The translations under genes and the position numbers were made by a program. Positions 16,752 through 25,217 of a stretch of 37,431 nt of DNA are shown here, in pieces. The DNA lies in NCBI GenBank assembly GCA_047602645.1, contig JASGGU010000033.1:1-37431 (forward strand), read 5' to 3'. The notes beneath the pieces are model-generated. The model was not told the DNA's origin. It saw only the letters and a program-made list of their open reading frames with translations, and did no database searches. Source of the DNA: JAEYFP01 sp047602645. GTDB lineage: Bacteria > Bacillota > Clostridia > Lachnospirales > Lachnospiraceae. Every line of letters starts with the position of its first letter. Position 1 is the first letter of the stretch.

Positions 16752-18665
16752 TCAATTATCGTCGTAAGATAATCGTCCCTCTGTATACTTGCGGTTCATA
16801 TCATGACTTAATTTACGTTGTTCCACCGTATCAAAAATAATGGAAAAATCATAATCTTCCGGATACAGCTGTGATGCAGGCACATGTAATTTTACTCTTT
16901 TATGATTGATCCAGATCTTTTTATTTTGAAGCTGAACCCTTAGAATGCCCTTCTCGTTAACTGTCTGACAGACAATCCCGATTTTTTTATCAGGATAGAT
17001 CATGACACTGTCACCTATGCAAAACTTAGCAGTAAGCATAGGGTTCTGCAGGCCCATCTTTGTTTTTTGGATTTTCGCATTGCTATTTATCCGCGGAACC
17101 TTATTATTTTTCTGCGCCTCAGAAAATTGGTATTTCTCTGCTTCCTCCTCTCCGTAGGATGCCTTAATTGCTGTCCTCAACATTTCAATCGGCATTCCCA
17201 GCTTATCAGCCACATAAAATGCACAGCTTTCACCTGCTTCTCCAATGACCATTTTATATAACGGCTGCAGCGTTTCCTTGTCAAATTCCATCCTTGCGTT
17301 GATCACGCCATCTGTTTGATCCGCATATTGCTTTACTTCAGGATAATGCGTTGTCACCAAAAATAAACATCCGCTTTTTCTTAGCTCCTCAAGAATCGCT
17401 ATCGCAATGCCCATTCCCTCAGTTGGATCCGTTCCTGAACCTAACTCATCCATAATAACAAGACTTTCACAGTTAATTTCACTTAAAATTGACAAAACCG
17501 TTTTGATGTGAGCCGAAAATGTGGACAAGTTTTCCGAAAGGTTCTGTCCGTCTCCAATGTCGCAAAGACAGTTACTGTTCATGCACAAATTTGCCCGTCC
17601 GCAGGTCACATGTAATCCACATTGCGCCATCATGCTATTCAATGCCACTGTTTTAATTGCAACTGTTTTTCCGCCGGTGTTCGGTCCGGTAATTACAACC
17701 CCTCTTCTTTCTCCCCCAAGGCTAAACTGAATAGGTACACATAGATCCTTTTGCATGAGCGGGTGCCTCCCGTCACTGATCTCAATCATCCTGTCTGTAT
17801 TAACGGAAGGTTCTGCAGCATCCATATCAATACTTAGTTTGCCTTTTGAAAAAGCGAAATCCAGCTTTTCCATCGTTTGTATATTCTGCTCCATCAGATC
17901 TGCCGAATCTGCAACCAAAGCAGTAAGTGTGTATAAAATGCGATAGATTTCATTTTCTTCATCAATCCTGAGTATCTGCAATTCCTCATAGTACCCGGCC
18001 ATCGCGGCCGGTTCGATAAATAATGTATTTCCGGTCGATGACTTATCAAGAACACTTCCATTTATTTTGAACTTATATTCTTTTTTTACAGGAATACACA
18101 GCCTTCCATTTCTGAGTGTACTGAAGCTGTCAGACAGATATTCTTTGTTAGAACGCATAATGGAATCTGCCTTTTCCTTCATTTTAGTTTCTGTCCTTGC
18201 TATCTCGTTTTTAATAGTTAAAAGAACCTTTGTCGCATGGTCGTCCACTGCTCCGTTACGAATCTGTAATCCAATCATATGTCCGATATTTTCAAGTACA
18301 TTTAAATTTTCCTCATAATAGGCAAGTGAACTATCAAATTGTTTCCCTCGATTTAAATATTCCTTTAAACGTCTGATTGCAACAAGCGTTATTTCAACAT
18401 TTTCCAGTTGTGACCCTGTTAAGCAATCACCTTTTCGGGCAGCCGCTAAGGCTCCTTCTATTCCTTCCATACTAACCAGCGGCGGCGTCCCGCACTTTTC
18501 AATCATAGTTCTGCTTTCCGTTGTTTCTTTTAAGTTTTTTCGCAACTCATTTTCTGACAGAAAAGGAGTCACATCTTTAATTTTTTCTTTTGCTCGCTCC
18601 GTCATTGCCAGCGAACTCCATTTTAATTTCACCTTATCAAATTCCAATATTTTTTCAATTTCCAT
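16752..18665 (-). CDS. MutS2-like ATPase lacking the Smr domain
   Basis: 637 residues. ATG 18665 lies 9 nt after GGAG; an upstream TTG in frame is less likely. The N-terminal MutS-core and clamp-like helices (about 1-300) are followed by the ATPase: Walker A GPNTGGKT, Walker B SLVIMDELGSGTDPTEG and TTHYPEVKQYA. Next comes a linker and a KOW-like segment (FCIGDSVMIYPDKKIGIV, about 555-600). Full MutS2 is about 780 residues and ends in a Smr nuclease domain, absent here. B. subtilis MutS2 has been described as a ribosome-collision sensor that splits ribosomes, so a ribosome-related role is possible. The structured leader with two terminators suggests attenuation. It converges with the LacI-type gene. 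Confidence 0.88.
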   Translation of the reverse strand: MEIEKILEFDKVKLKWSSLAMTERAKEKIKDVTPFLSENELRKNLKETTESRTMIEKCGTPPLVSMEGIEGALAAARKGDCLTGSQLENVEITLVAIRRLKEYLNRGKQFDSSLAYYEENLNVLENIGHMIGLQIRNGAVDDHATKVLLTIKNEIARTETKMKEKADSIMRSNKEYLSDSFSTLRNGRLCIPVKKEYKFKINGSVLDKSSTGNTLFIEPAAMAGYYEELQILRIDEENEIYRILYTLTALVADSADLMEQNIQTMEKLDFAFSKGKLSIDMDAAEPSVNTDRMIEISDGRHPLMQKDLCVPIQFSLGGERRGVVITGPNTGGKTVAIKTVALNSMMAQCGLHVTCGRANLCMNSNCLCDIGDGQNLSENLSTFSAHIKTVLSILSEINCESLVIMDELGSGTDPTEGMGIAIAILEELRKSGCLFLVTTHYPEVKQYADQTDGVINARMEFDKETLQPLYKMVIGEAGESCAFYVADKLGMPIEMLRTAIKASYGEEEAEKYQFSEAQKNNKVPRINSNAKIQKTKMGLQNPMLTAKFCIGDSVMIYPDKKIGIVCQTVNEKGILRVQLQNKKIWINHKRVKLHVPASQLYPEDYDFSIIFDTVEQRKLSHDMNRKYTEGRLSYDDN

Positions 18666-18688
18666 AATCAATATCTCCTTTATTCAAC

Positions 18689-18736
18689 AAAAAAAGACCA
18701 TGGGACACCTGCCAAAAGCATAATATTCCACAGTCT
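18689..18736 (-). terminator. Leader terminator 2, just before the MutS2-like ribosome site
   Basis: On the minus strand, AGACTGTGG pairs with CCATGGTCT (two G-U pairs) around a 24-nt loop, followed by seven T. It ends about 10 nt before the AAAGGAG ribosome site of the MutS2-like gene. The large loop makes it weaker than terminator 1. Confidence 0.55.
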
Positions 18737-18786
18737 GTTTAAACATTGTTCGAACGTATAGAAATTTATGAAATCGCAAAGAGTGC

Positions 18787-18814
18787 AAAAAAAGCATGAC
18801 AGTACAGCCATGCT
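18787..18814 (-). terminator. Leader terminator 1 (attenuator)
   Basis: On the minus strand, GCATGGC-TGTACT-GTCATGC (one G-U pair, hexaloop) is followed by seven T. Transcription from the promoter at 18995-19023 would stop here after about 200 nt. It could therefore act as an attenuator or end a small RNA. Confidence 0.72.
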
Positions 18815-18930
18815 CGATTTCCGGAAACATCTATACAAAAATATTAAGCACATGTGCGGCAGAAATGTCAGCAGTATCCTGCTAACATAAAGCAGATCTG
18901 CAGAATTACGCAAATCTCCTTTTGCAATAT

Positions 18931-18969
18931 TTAATTTGCAATATACTCCACTAAAACAATGCTTAACAT
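18931..18969 (-). CDS. Putative 12-residue leader peptide MLSIVLVEYIAN
   Basis: ATG 18969 with AGAGGT 6 nt upstream, about 20 nt from the predicted transcript start; the stop TAA is at 18931. The peptide is hydrophobic like known regulatory stalling peptides, but I recognise no specific stalling motif. Its last codons overlap the first copy of the ATATTGCAAA repeat, so ribosome position on it could control leader folding. Confidence 0.5.
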   Translation of the reverse strand: MLSIVLVEYIAN

Positions 18970-18994
18970 AAAATTACCTCTTTAAATTTTCTTA

Positions 18995-19023
18995 ATTCTA
19001 CTATTTATTCTGTACAATGTCAA
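18995..19023 (-). promoter_or_regulatory. SigA-type promoter upstream of the MutS2-like leader
   Basis: On the minus strand, TTGACA (19023-19018), a 17-bp spacer and TAGAAT (19000-18995). The predicted start is near 18988, about 320 nt before the ATG. Confidence 0.75.
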
Positions 19024-19068
19024 TCATTTTTACTTTTTTCTGCATGGAACCATATAAGAACCTCCCCA

Positions 19069-19791
19069 CTAATCCTGGAAAGGCTCTGTAAAATATCCTG
19101 CCGCCGAAACAGGTTCTTTATTCTCATGGAGATGCCAGACATCACCCATACCCTGACATCTAAAGGACGCATATCCCGCCTCTCTCTCTTCCGTACACAT
19201 TGCCGTTACGGAAGATGTCGGCAAAAAACAGCCGTGTATTAATACCGGAAATGCAATTCCTAACAAATGTGACAGCATTGCAAAGGTAATTCCCATATGA
19301 CAGACAAGTACAATTGTAATATCTTTTTTCTCTTTTACACGATAGCAGCCATTCTCCCGCACATATCCATAGCCCGCCAGCAGCTCATCTAATTTTTCAC
19401 ATGTTTCCAGATAGATCTCTTTGACCCCCGGTGCATCCTCTGTCTTTTCCATCATGTGTGCATCATACCATCTGTCCCGATCGAACAGTTCGGGGATCCC
19501 CGTCCATTCTCTGGGCATAAAATCCCATGGCAACCCCTTATCCGTAGTATATTCAGAGCTGATGACACCCCTGAATTCCTGTAACCAATCCAGAACCGCC
19601 GCCTCTTTTCCGAGTGCTTCCTCAATCGACCTCGCTGTTTCTCTGGCTCTTCCCAGACAGGATACATAAATGTCCTGTACGTTCCAGTTTTTTGCACGTT
19701 CCGCAAGAAATTTTACTTCTCTTTTTCCCTTTTCCGTAAGAGAATCCGTTGTATAATCCGGGTCCCCATGTCTGACAAATAATATTCTCAT
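19069..19791 (-). CDS. Histidine phosphatase family protein (phosphoglycerate-mutase-like)
   Basis: 240 residues. The N-terminal MRILFVRHGDPDYTTDSLTE carries the RHG phosphohistidine motif, CLGRARETARSIEEAL gives the conserved Arg segment, and VLVCHMGITFAMLSHLLG supplies the second catalytic His. A phosphatase on a small molecule or sugar phosphate is likely; the substrate cannot be inferred. An AAAGGA ribosome site lies upstream of ATG 19791. It lies between the RelA/SpoT-domain gene and the MutS2-like promoter, with no evident functional link to either. Confidence 0.9.
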   Translation of the reverse strand: MRILFVRHGDPDYTTDSLTEKGKREVKFLAERAKNWNVQDIYVSCLGRARETARSIEEALGKEAAVLDWLQEFRGVISSEYTTDKGLPWDFMPREWTGIPELFDRDRWYDAHMMEKTEDAPGVKEIYLETCEKLDELLAGYGYVRENGCYRVKEKKDITIVLVCHMGITFAMLSHLLGIAFPVLIHGCFLPTSSVTAMCTEEREAGYASFRCQGMGDVWHLHENKEPVSAAGYFTEPFQD

Positions 19792-19902
19792 CTATAAGCT
19801 TAAGTCCTTTCCTTTATTAAATCTATTAAATACCAGTAAGGATACAACTGTCAAATCTGATGTTGCTCTGGTGATAGGCCGACTAAATTACTTCGTGAAT
19901 AA

Positions 19903-20892
19903 TTAATCAACAAGGTCATTCTGGAATCTGGAAAGATGCTCGTACGGGAGAATTAGTCTTCCCCGGTATAGACCGCAACCATCGTTAATCAGTGAATTAT
20001 TCACTGCTGAAAACATATTTACATCCAATTTTGATAATTCAAGCTGCTGCAGCATAATTCCTCTTTCATAAGCATCATCAAAATAAATATTTTCTCCTTT
20101 CGGAATGGCATCTCGTTTCACTCGTTCACTTTCCTGTCGTTTTTCATAACCCAAATGATTGGCAGGACCAATTTCAGCAAAATCGTCCATTTCTTTTGTA
20201 CGAAGCTGTACTTCCACATAACAGCGTGCAATGTTATCATAAAATGTAATGTGCAGTGAACGGTAGCCGCTGGGCTCGGGATTTACAACATAATCTCTAT
20301 AGTAAGGGCTTACACTCTCTCTTAGCAAAAGTGATTTTTTCTGGCCCTTAAAAGAAGCTGTTTCTGCGGTAAATCCGCGTTCTTCCATGAAACCAAGCAG
20401 CTGATTGGCAACCTCATATAAATATTTATTTTCTTCATCCGCACAAATTTCACCTTCCTTCAGATGACATTTGGGAAGAGAAGTGACGATTCTGTATGCA
20501 ATCAGGTCCCGAAAACAGTTTAAATAGTCTTTTAGTTCAGGAAGAGAGGGGTAATTGCCGTGTTTTATATAATACTCGTAAATATATTCCACAATATATC
20601 CGTTAAATTTTGCTTCCGCGCGGATCAAAGATTTAATTCGGCCCTTAAAAGTAAATGCAAGGAAAGGATATTCATTTGCCATATGTTTATAGAATTCCCG
20701 AATCCGCTGCGACTGCGAAGTGAGAAATTCATTGTGCTGTAAAAGTTCCGAAATTTGAAGCAGAAAATTACAGTGCACAAGATCAATCTGATTATGGGTC
20801 TCTTTCGACGACTGTTTCAAGTCCTCCGCATATCTCTGTAATATCTTAAGAACGGTATCGCCTGCGTATAAATAGTCATTTAATTTTTTCAC
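19903..20892 (-). CDS. RelA/SpoT-domain protein (single-domain alarmone-synthetase type)
   Basis: 329 residues from GTG 20892, preferred because GGAAAGGAAGGT lies just upstream. A longer frame to ATG 20958 has no good ribosome site. The N-terminal 100 residues look helical. The nucleotidyltransferase domain spans about 85-270: FKGRIKSL, FRDLIAYRIV with the Mg-binding Asp, YRDYVVNPEPSGYRSLHITF with the stacking Tyr, and EVQLRTKEMDDFAEIGPANH with the catalytic Glu. There is no HD hydrolase, TGS or ACT domain. It may make (p)ppGpp or a related nucleotide, or be a toxic or tRNA-modifying synthetase; no antitoxin is evident beside it. Confidence 0.85.
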   Translation of the reverse strand: MKKLNDYLYAGDTVLKILQRYAEDLKQSSKETHNQIDLVHCNFLLQISELLQHNEFLTSQSQRIREFYKHMANEYPFLAFTFKGRIKSLIRAEAKFNGYIVEYIYEYYIKHGNYPSLPELKDYLNCFRDLIAYRIVTSLPKCHLKEGEICADEENKYLYEVANQLLGFMEERGFTAETASFKGQKKSLLLRESVSPYYRDYVVNPEPSGYRSLHITFYDNIARCYVEVQLRTKEMDDFAEIGPANHLGYEKRQESERVKRDAIPKGENIYFDDAYERGIMLQQLELSKLDVNMFSAVNNSLINDGCGLYRGRLILPYEHLSRFQNDLVD

Positions 20893-21008
20893 AAATGTAC
20901 CTTCCTTTCCTAAGTGATTAACTGTTAGAGTTCTGGAATCTTCATTATTCGGAAACATGATCTCTATCTCATATTAAAACAATGTTTTTTTATTAGCAAG
21001 AATTGAAT

Positions 21009-22955
21009 TTAAGCCACTTCTTTTTTGATTTCCTTCACAAAGCTCAGATAAGTGAACATAAAATACAAAGAATATATCATTCCAAACCCGATAAGGGCGC
21101 CGATCATATAATGAAGCATCATTGATTTATTTACATAAGAATTAAAAATATGCCCGATGGAATGGAACAGCGATATGGAAATGGGGATCGAAAAGAGCAG
21201 CGGTATCGCAAAATAGAGTAACATCTGCTTTAAAATGATACCATCAATACGATAGGCGGACATCCCCAACTGAGACAGCCTCTTATAATGACAGCGATGC
21301 CCGGACAGATCTGCAAGCTGTTGAATTGCCATGATTGCAGACATCACGCAGGCAAAAATTAATCCGATATAAAACATGGTAAACGATACGATAAGGACAG
21401 CCGTCACGTTATCTGCTTTTAGTCCCCCTTTTACACTCAATCTTTCATGAATATTTTCTCCCGCTGCTACTTCCATCAGCTTTTCGACATTACTTCTGGT
21501 AGCTTCTGTCGTTTCTTTTACTGTTGATATTGCCATGACAGTATGGTTTACCTCCAGCTCTAACGCTGTTTCATCCGGGATAACAATAACAAAATAAACC
21601 CCATTCATTCCTTCAAGGCCAAAGCCTTCGGTATAGATTGCATGTAATTGATAGGTCCTGCCGTTTATGATCATATCCGTATTATCCTGCTGTGATACCT
21701 CATTTTTAACATATCCCACACAATGCAGCAGATACCCTTCCCCGCCTTCAACCGGCTCTTCATATCCCAGCATTTTTCGAAGCTTTGCATAATCACTGTA
21801 CCTCATATAGGTGCCCCAGTCTGATTCTGTTATTTCTCTCCGGAAAAAGCCGTCGATAGCAGCTGCGCCTGCATCGTATATATGATATTGATATGTTTCC
21901 CTTATCCCCTCCCGGCCTTTCAGGTAATCCTCTATTTTATGAAAATCTTCTGCCTCGTTAACACTGGTACACATGACATCAAAAGGTGCTCTCGATACAA
22001 AAAGTTCATCCAGAAATCCCTTCATCAGCATCCCTGTTTGAACTGCAAGAAAAGTCAAGGTTATCAGCACCGCAAGATTACCCAGCGTAACTCTCATTGT
22101 ATTCATTTTTGCTGCCAGAGCTCTGAATATAATTATGCGGTTTCCTTTGTACTTACGGTTTCCGCGGAGAAAGAGACGTACCATCGCCGGTGATATGCTG
22201 ATATAGCATCCGTAGATACAGACAATGACGCTTACGATACTGATTAACAGATTTGAAAAAGTAGTCAATTCCGGTTTCACAGCCGTTACAGTATGCATAA
22301 AAATCAATCCAAAAATTCCGATAAAGAAAAATACAGCAAAACAGATTATATTTCCGCTGCTTTTTTTAGATACTTCCTGTAATTCACTTTTTTTATCGGA
22401 ACACATCAGATCATAAATACTCATTTTTCTCAGCTTACGGCTATTGGAAAGCAGCGACAACAGCATCATACCGGCTGCATAAGCTGCGGTAAGTCCCAAG
22501 GCTTTCAGTGAAAAGCTGAAAACCGGTCGATATTCTGCCTCAAACACTTTCATGATGAGAATCGATAAAACCTGAAAAAGCAGGGTTCCAAATAAAATGC
22601 CCATTACCAACGAAGCCAGACACAGCAAAAGATTTTCAACAAAAAACATGGAGTAAATTGATCTGCTTTTCATTCCAAGAAGCAGATAGACGCTGAATTC
22701 TTTTCCCCGCTGTTTCAGCATATACCGAATGATATAGTTGATCAGCCATCCTATAACCAAAACTATTATAACCGCTATCAGCTTATTTACTTCCCGAAAA
22801 TCTTCCATTGACGCGCTGAGTTTCATAAGATCCGGGGAATAGCAGATTAAATTGAAAGCATATACCAGAGTAAAGGAGATTGTTAAGGTCAGAATATAGA
22901 TGCTGTAGTCCCTAAGAGACCGCTTCATGTTTCGGATGGACAATTCAGCCAACAT
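21009..22955 (-). CDS. BceB-type ABC transporter permease (FtsX domains)
   Basis: 648 residues, the normal length of BceB/VraE-like permeases. It has the N-terminal RNMKRSLRDYSIYILTLTIS segment, about ten membrane helices, and a large extracellular domain of about 200 residues between helices 7 and 8 (about 310-515). Such permeases sense and remove bacitracin- or lantibiotic-type peptides together with a BceA ATPase and a BceS kinase. It appears intact, but the upstream ATPase and kinase genes are deleted and fused, so it has no complete local partner. It overlaps the fusion gene by 11 bp, as bceA-bceB pairs often do. Confidence 0.92.
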   Translation of the reverse strand: MLAELSIRNMKRSLRDYSIYILTLTISFTLVYAFNLICYSPDLMKLSASMEDFREVNKLIAVIIVLVIGWLINYIIRYMLKQRGKEFSVYLLLGMKSRSIYSMFFVENLLLCLASLVMGILFGTLLFQVLSILIMKVFEAEYRPVFSFSLKALGLTAAYAAGMMLLSLLSNSRKLRKMSIYDLMCSDKKSELQEVSKKSSGNIICFAVFFFIGIFGLIFMHTVTAVKPELTTFSNLLISIVSVIVCIYGCYISISPAMVRLFLRGNRKYKGNRIIIFRALAAKMNTMRVTLGNLAVLITLTFLAVQTGMLMKGFLDELFVSRAPFDVMCTSVNEAEDFHKIEDYLKGREGIRETYQYHIYDAGAAAIDGFFRREITESDWGTYMRYSDYAKLRKMLGYEEPVEGGEGYLLHCVGYVKNEVSQQDNTDMIINGRTYQLHAIYTEGFGLEGMNGVYFVIVIPDETALELEVNHTVMAISTVKETTEATRSNVEKLMEVAAGENIHERLSVKGGLKADNVTAVLIVSFTMFYIGLIFACVMSAIMAIQQLADLSGHRCHYKRLSQLGMSAYRIDGIILKQMLLYFAIPLLFSIPISISLFHSIGHIFNSYVNKSMMLHYMIGALIGFGMIYSLYFMFTYLSFVKEIKKEVA

Positions 22956-23649
22956 CTTTCACATCACCTCCCAGCACCGTAACTACATCCAGAATCTCTC
23001 CAAAGAATTCTCTTCGGCTCTTTTCTCCTCTCAAAAGCTCATCGAACAGCTTACCGTCACGAAGAAATAAAATCCGGCTGCAATAACTGGCAGAGAAAAT
23101 ATCGTGGGTAACCATGATTATCGTGGCATTTCTTTCTTTATTCATTTTTGAAAGAGTGTCTAACAGAATCTGCGATGATTTTGAGTCCAGTGCTCCGGTC
23201 GGTTCATCTGCAAGTATCAGTCGGGGGCTGCATATCAGAGCTCTTGCGCAGGCACAGCGCTGTCTTTCCCCACCGGAAACCTGATACGGAAATTTATCAA
23301 GCAAATGACGGATTTCCAGAGCTGCAGCCACAGCTTCCACATTTGAAGAAATTTGATTGCTTTTCATATTGCCAATGATTGGTGCAAGTGCAATGTTTTC
23401 CCCTATCGTCAGGGTATCCAGCAGATTGTAATCCTTGTCACTTCCTGTAAAGCCCCGTTCAAAAATGCGCGGCAAATCAGCCTTCGATATTCCGATTCCA
23501 TTGTCTTCAACCATTAATATGATATTGCGGACTGTCTTTTCTGCCGTAAATTTTAATATCGGATTATAAGTGTTATGATATTTAACGGCATTCGAGATAA
23601 GCTGACCGAGTATAAAGGTTACCCATTTTTCATCAGAACAGACACACAT
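22945..23649 (-). pseudogene. Deletion fusion: BceS kinase C-terminus joined to BceA ATPase C-terminus
   Basis: 234 open codons with two unrelated halves. Residues 1-72 are a BceS-type HATPase fragment (SDEKWVTFILGQLISNAVKY, VEDNGIGISKADLPRIFERG, GFTGSD). From about residue 74, YNLLDTLTIGENIALAPI begins the part of a BceA-type ATPase after the Q-loop, with VSGGERQR signature, ILADEPTGALD Walker B and THD switch. The kinase sensor, DHp and most of the HATPase, and the ATPase Walker A, are all missing. An in-frame deletion must have joined two adjacent genes. It should have neither kinase nor transport ATPase activity. Confidence 0.88.
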
Positions 23650-23650
23650 A

Positions 23651-24103
23651 TCAGGAACAAAATCTTCTCAGTTCATCCTTGGTAACTGTCCTTCCCTTAT
23701 TTATAAACAGGTGATATAAAATACGATATTCATTTTTTGATAATTCCATCGTATGATTCTTTGTCCTTAAATTCATGGCCACTACATCCAGATATACATC
23801 CCCTGCATGCCAACCATGTGCTTTTTCATAACGTTCAAGGATTCTCCGGATACGCGCAAGAAGAACGGGCAAATAATAGGGTTTACGTATAAAATCGTCT
23901 CCTCCCAGCAAGAGGCCTTTCAGTTCATCCTCCTCCATCAAATTAATGTCAAGGAGTATCACATCCGGATTACTGCTTCTGATAGCCTCGTCTATTTGAG
24001 TAACTACGGACGGAGTAATCGTCTCAAAGCCATTTTGTTGTAAGAATACGGACAATTCCCTGCGGACACTGTCATTATCTTCAATAATCATTACTTTGTA
24101 CAT
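23651..24103 (-). pseudogene. BceR-type response regulator with internal deletion and lost C-terminus
   Basis: 150 codons, versus about 225 normally. The receiver starts normally (MYKVMIIEDNDSVRRELSVF) and keeps the acceptor Asp in VILLDINL. It then jumps directly to DELKGLLLGGDDFIRKPY, so about 25 residues containing alpha3, beta4 and the conserved Thr/Ser are missing without frame loss. The winged-helix domain stops after VTKDELRRFCS, before the recognition helix. The kinase fragment starts immediately afterwards, indicating a second deletion. Unlikely to be functional. Confidence 0.85.
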
Positions 24104-24163
24104 AGGGCTCCTTGCGGTACTTTTCCCGTTACCAACTTTCAGTTGTTGAATACCTGCCGGTAT

Positions 24164-24648
24164 TTAAGTGGTAATATGAGATGCATTACAAAACGGTTTT
24201 CTGACGGATTTCCCACACCGGCAAAGTGCCATCCGATTTCTTAACTCATAGAGCGTACCATCCGAAGATTCCAGAGGAATCCTTCCTTTTGCATATAGGG
24301 GATCATAACCATGATTGGAAAAATCGTTTAAAAGCTCAATTGACGGTTCAAAGTCAGGTTCTATTTCATTTCCTGTCTGATCCAGTACTACAAGCCTTCC
24401 TGCAGGACATTCAGCAGCACCTTTAATCGCCTCTTCTTTTAAGTGGGGATCGTCGGACTTGTCTATCAAATTCCACACGTTCCCCTCTTCCCTATGACAA
24501 AAGCGTGCAAAGGATATTCCTGACCTGCTTGATATTCGTAGTGATTGCCTACAGGAATAATTATCTTCTCAACAAGCGGTATGCACCCTGTAACAGCATA
24601 TGGTCCACCCCTGATAATTTTTATCTTGCCATTTTTGCCCTTTAACAA
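24164..24648 (-). pseudogene. CDGSH iron-sulfur protein gene broken by a deletion and frameshift
   Basis: The N-terminal frame (ATG 24648, GKIKIIRGGPYAVTGCIPL) runs into a stop. A second frame resumes with ARFCHREEGNVWNLIDKSDD, then CPAGRLVVLDQTGNEIEP and a final CRCGKSVRKPFCNASH motif. In intact relatives a first CDGSH-type motif lies between these parts; here it is deleted out of frame. Only one cluster-binding motif remains, with Asn replacing the usual Asp/Glu (FCNASH). Full-length relatives bind a [2Fe-2S] cluster. The second part could in principle be made from an internal ATG at 24478, but it would lack the normal N-terminus. Confidence 0.8.
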
Positions 24649-24665
24649 GATAAGATAAACCTTCT

Positions 24666-24883
24666 TTAGTTCAGCGATTTTAATTCCTCTGGTGTTACGA
24701 TATCAACATAAGCAGTTCTAAGCTCTTCTTCTGCCGAACAATTTCGCATATAATACCAGTCTGTAGTCTTCTTTATAATCTCCTCATCGCTTCCCTCTGC
24801 CTTATCAGGGTAGACTGCCAGCAGCCCATTTATCTTTTTATTTCTTATCCCAAGTTTTTCAGCATTTTCAAATTATATTTCAT
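24666..24883 (-). pseudogene. Small hypothetical protein gene with single-base frameshift
   Basis: ATG 24883 behind AGAAAGG begins MKYN. The remaining coherent frame then reads ENAEKLGIRNKKINGLLAVY, DKAEGSDEEIIKKTTDWYYM and VDIVTPEELKSLN, ending at 24666. Adding one T to the T-run after codon 4 restores one open frame of about 73 residues. I do not recognise the family. A sequencing error at the T-run is a possible alternative. Confidence 0.55.
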
Positions 24884-24955
24884 CCTTTCTGCGGATACCC
24901 TATGCATTATCGTATCCTTTTTTATATTATAACAGCTTTTTCTTTCATTTCATAC

Positions 24956-25212
24956 CTATTGAATAATTAAATCATCTGCCTTGATTGCCGTTGTTGTTAT
25001 TGCAATAGCGCCGTTTGAAAGACTGCTGTCTTTTTCGCGTTTAAGACTACTGTCCAGTGGAATCGATATTGCCGACAGGTTGCTTCCGTTATCAATTTCC
25101 CCAAGACAGTATACCGGCGGCCCTCTTGTGATACCAACCTTTCCCGCGTCGGCCCGAACTTTTGAATTGGCCTGAATTAATTCCGCCTTTCCGCCTATAT
25201 AAAGATGCGTAT
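24956..25212 (-). pseudogene. C-terminal remnant of a GH127 (DUF1680) glycoside hydrolase
   Basis: About 85 residues with NSKVRADAGKVGITRGPPVY and CLGEIDNGSNLSAISIPLD resemble the end of GH127 beta-L-arabinofuranosidase-type enzymes, where ADAGKVAL-RGPLVYCLE is typical. The remaining 500 or more residues and the catalytic Cys and Glu are absent. The upstream end meets a plus-strand AraC remnant, which marks a recombination or deletion junction near 25215. Confidence 0.7.
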
Positions 25213-25217
25213 ATATG

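Larger units (their letters stand above)
18666..18988 (-). promoter_or_regulatory. Structured leader (probable attenuator) of the MutS2-like gene
   Basis: About 320 nt of untranslated leader between promoter and ATG. It holds a 12-codon ORF, then a GCAAA-AGGAGA-TTTGC hairpin that places a ribosome site in its loop, then two intrinsic terminators. The decamer ATATTGCAAA occurs twice (18944-18935, inside the small ORF, and 18930-18921). Either copy can pair with the following TTTGC, a layout like the alternative hairpins of erm-type attenuators. A 77-codon TTG-started frame (18913-18680) crosses both terminators and is probably not a gene. Confidence 0.6.

Noticed and set aside
18680..18913. 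77-codon minus-strand ORF before the MutS2-like gene
   Set aside because: TTG start only 2 nt after the ribosome-site core, crosses two intrinsic terminators, no family; better read as leader RNA.
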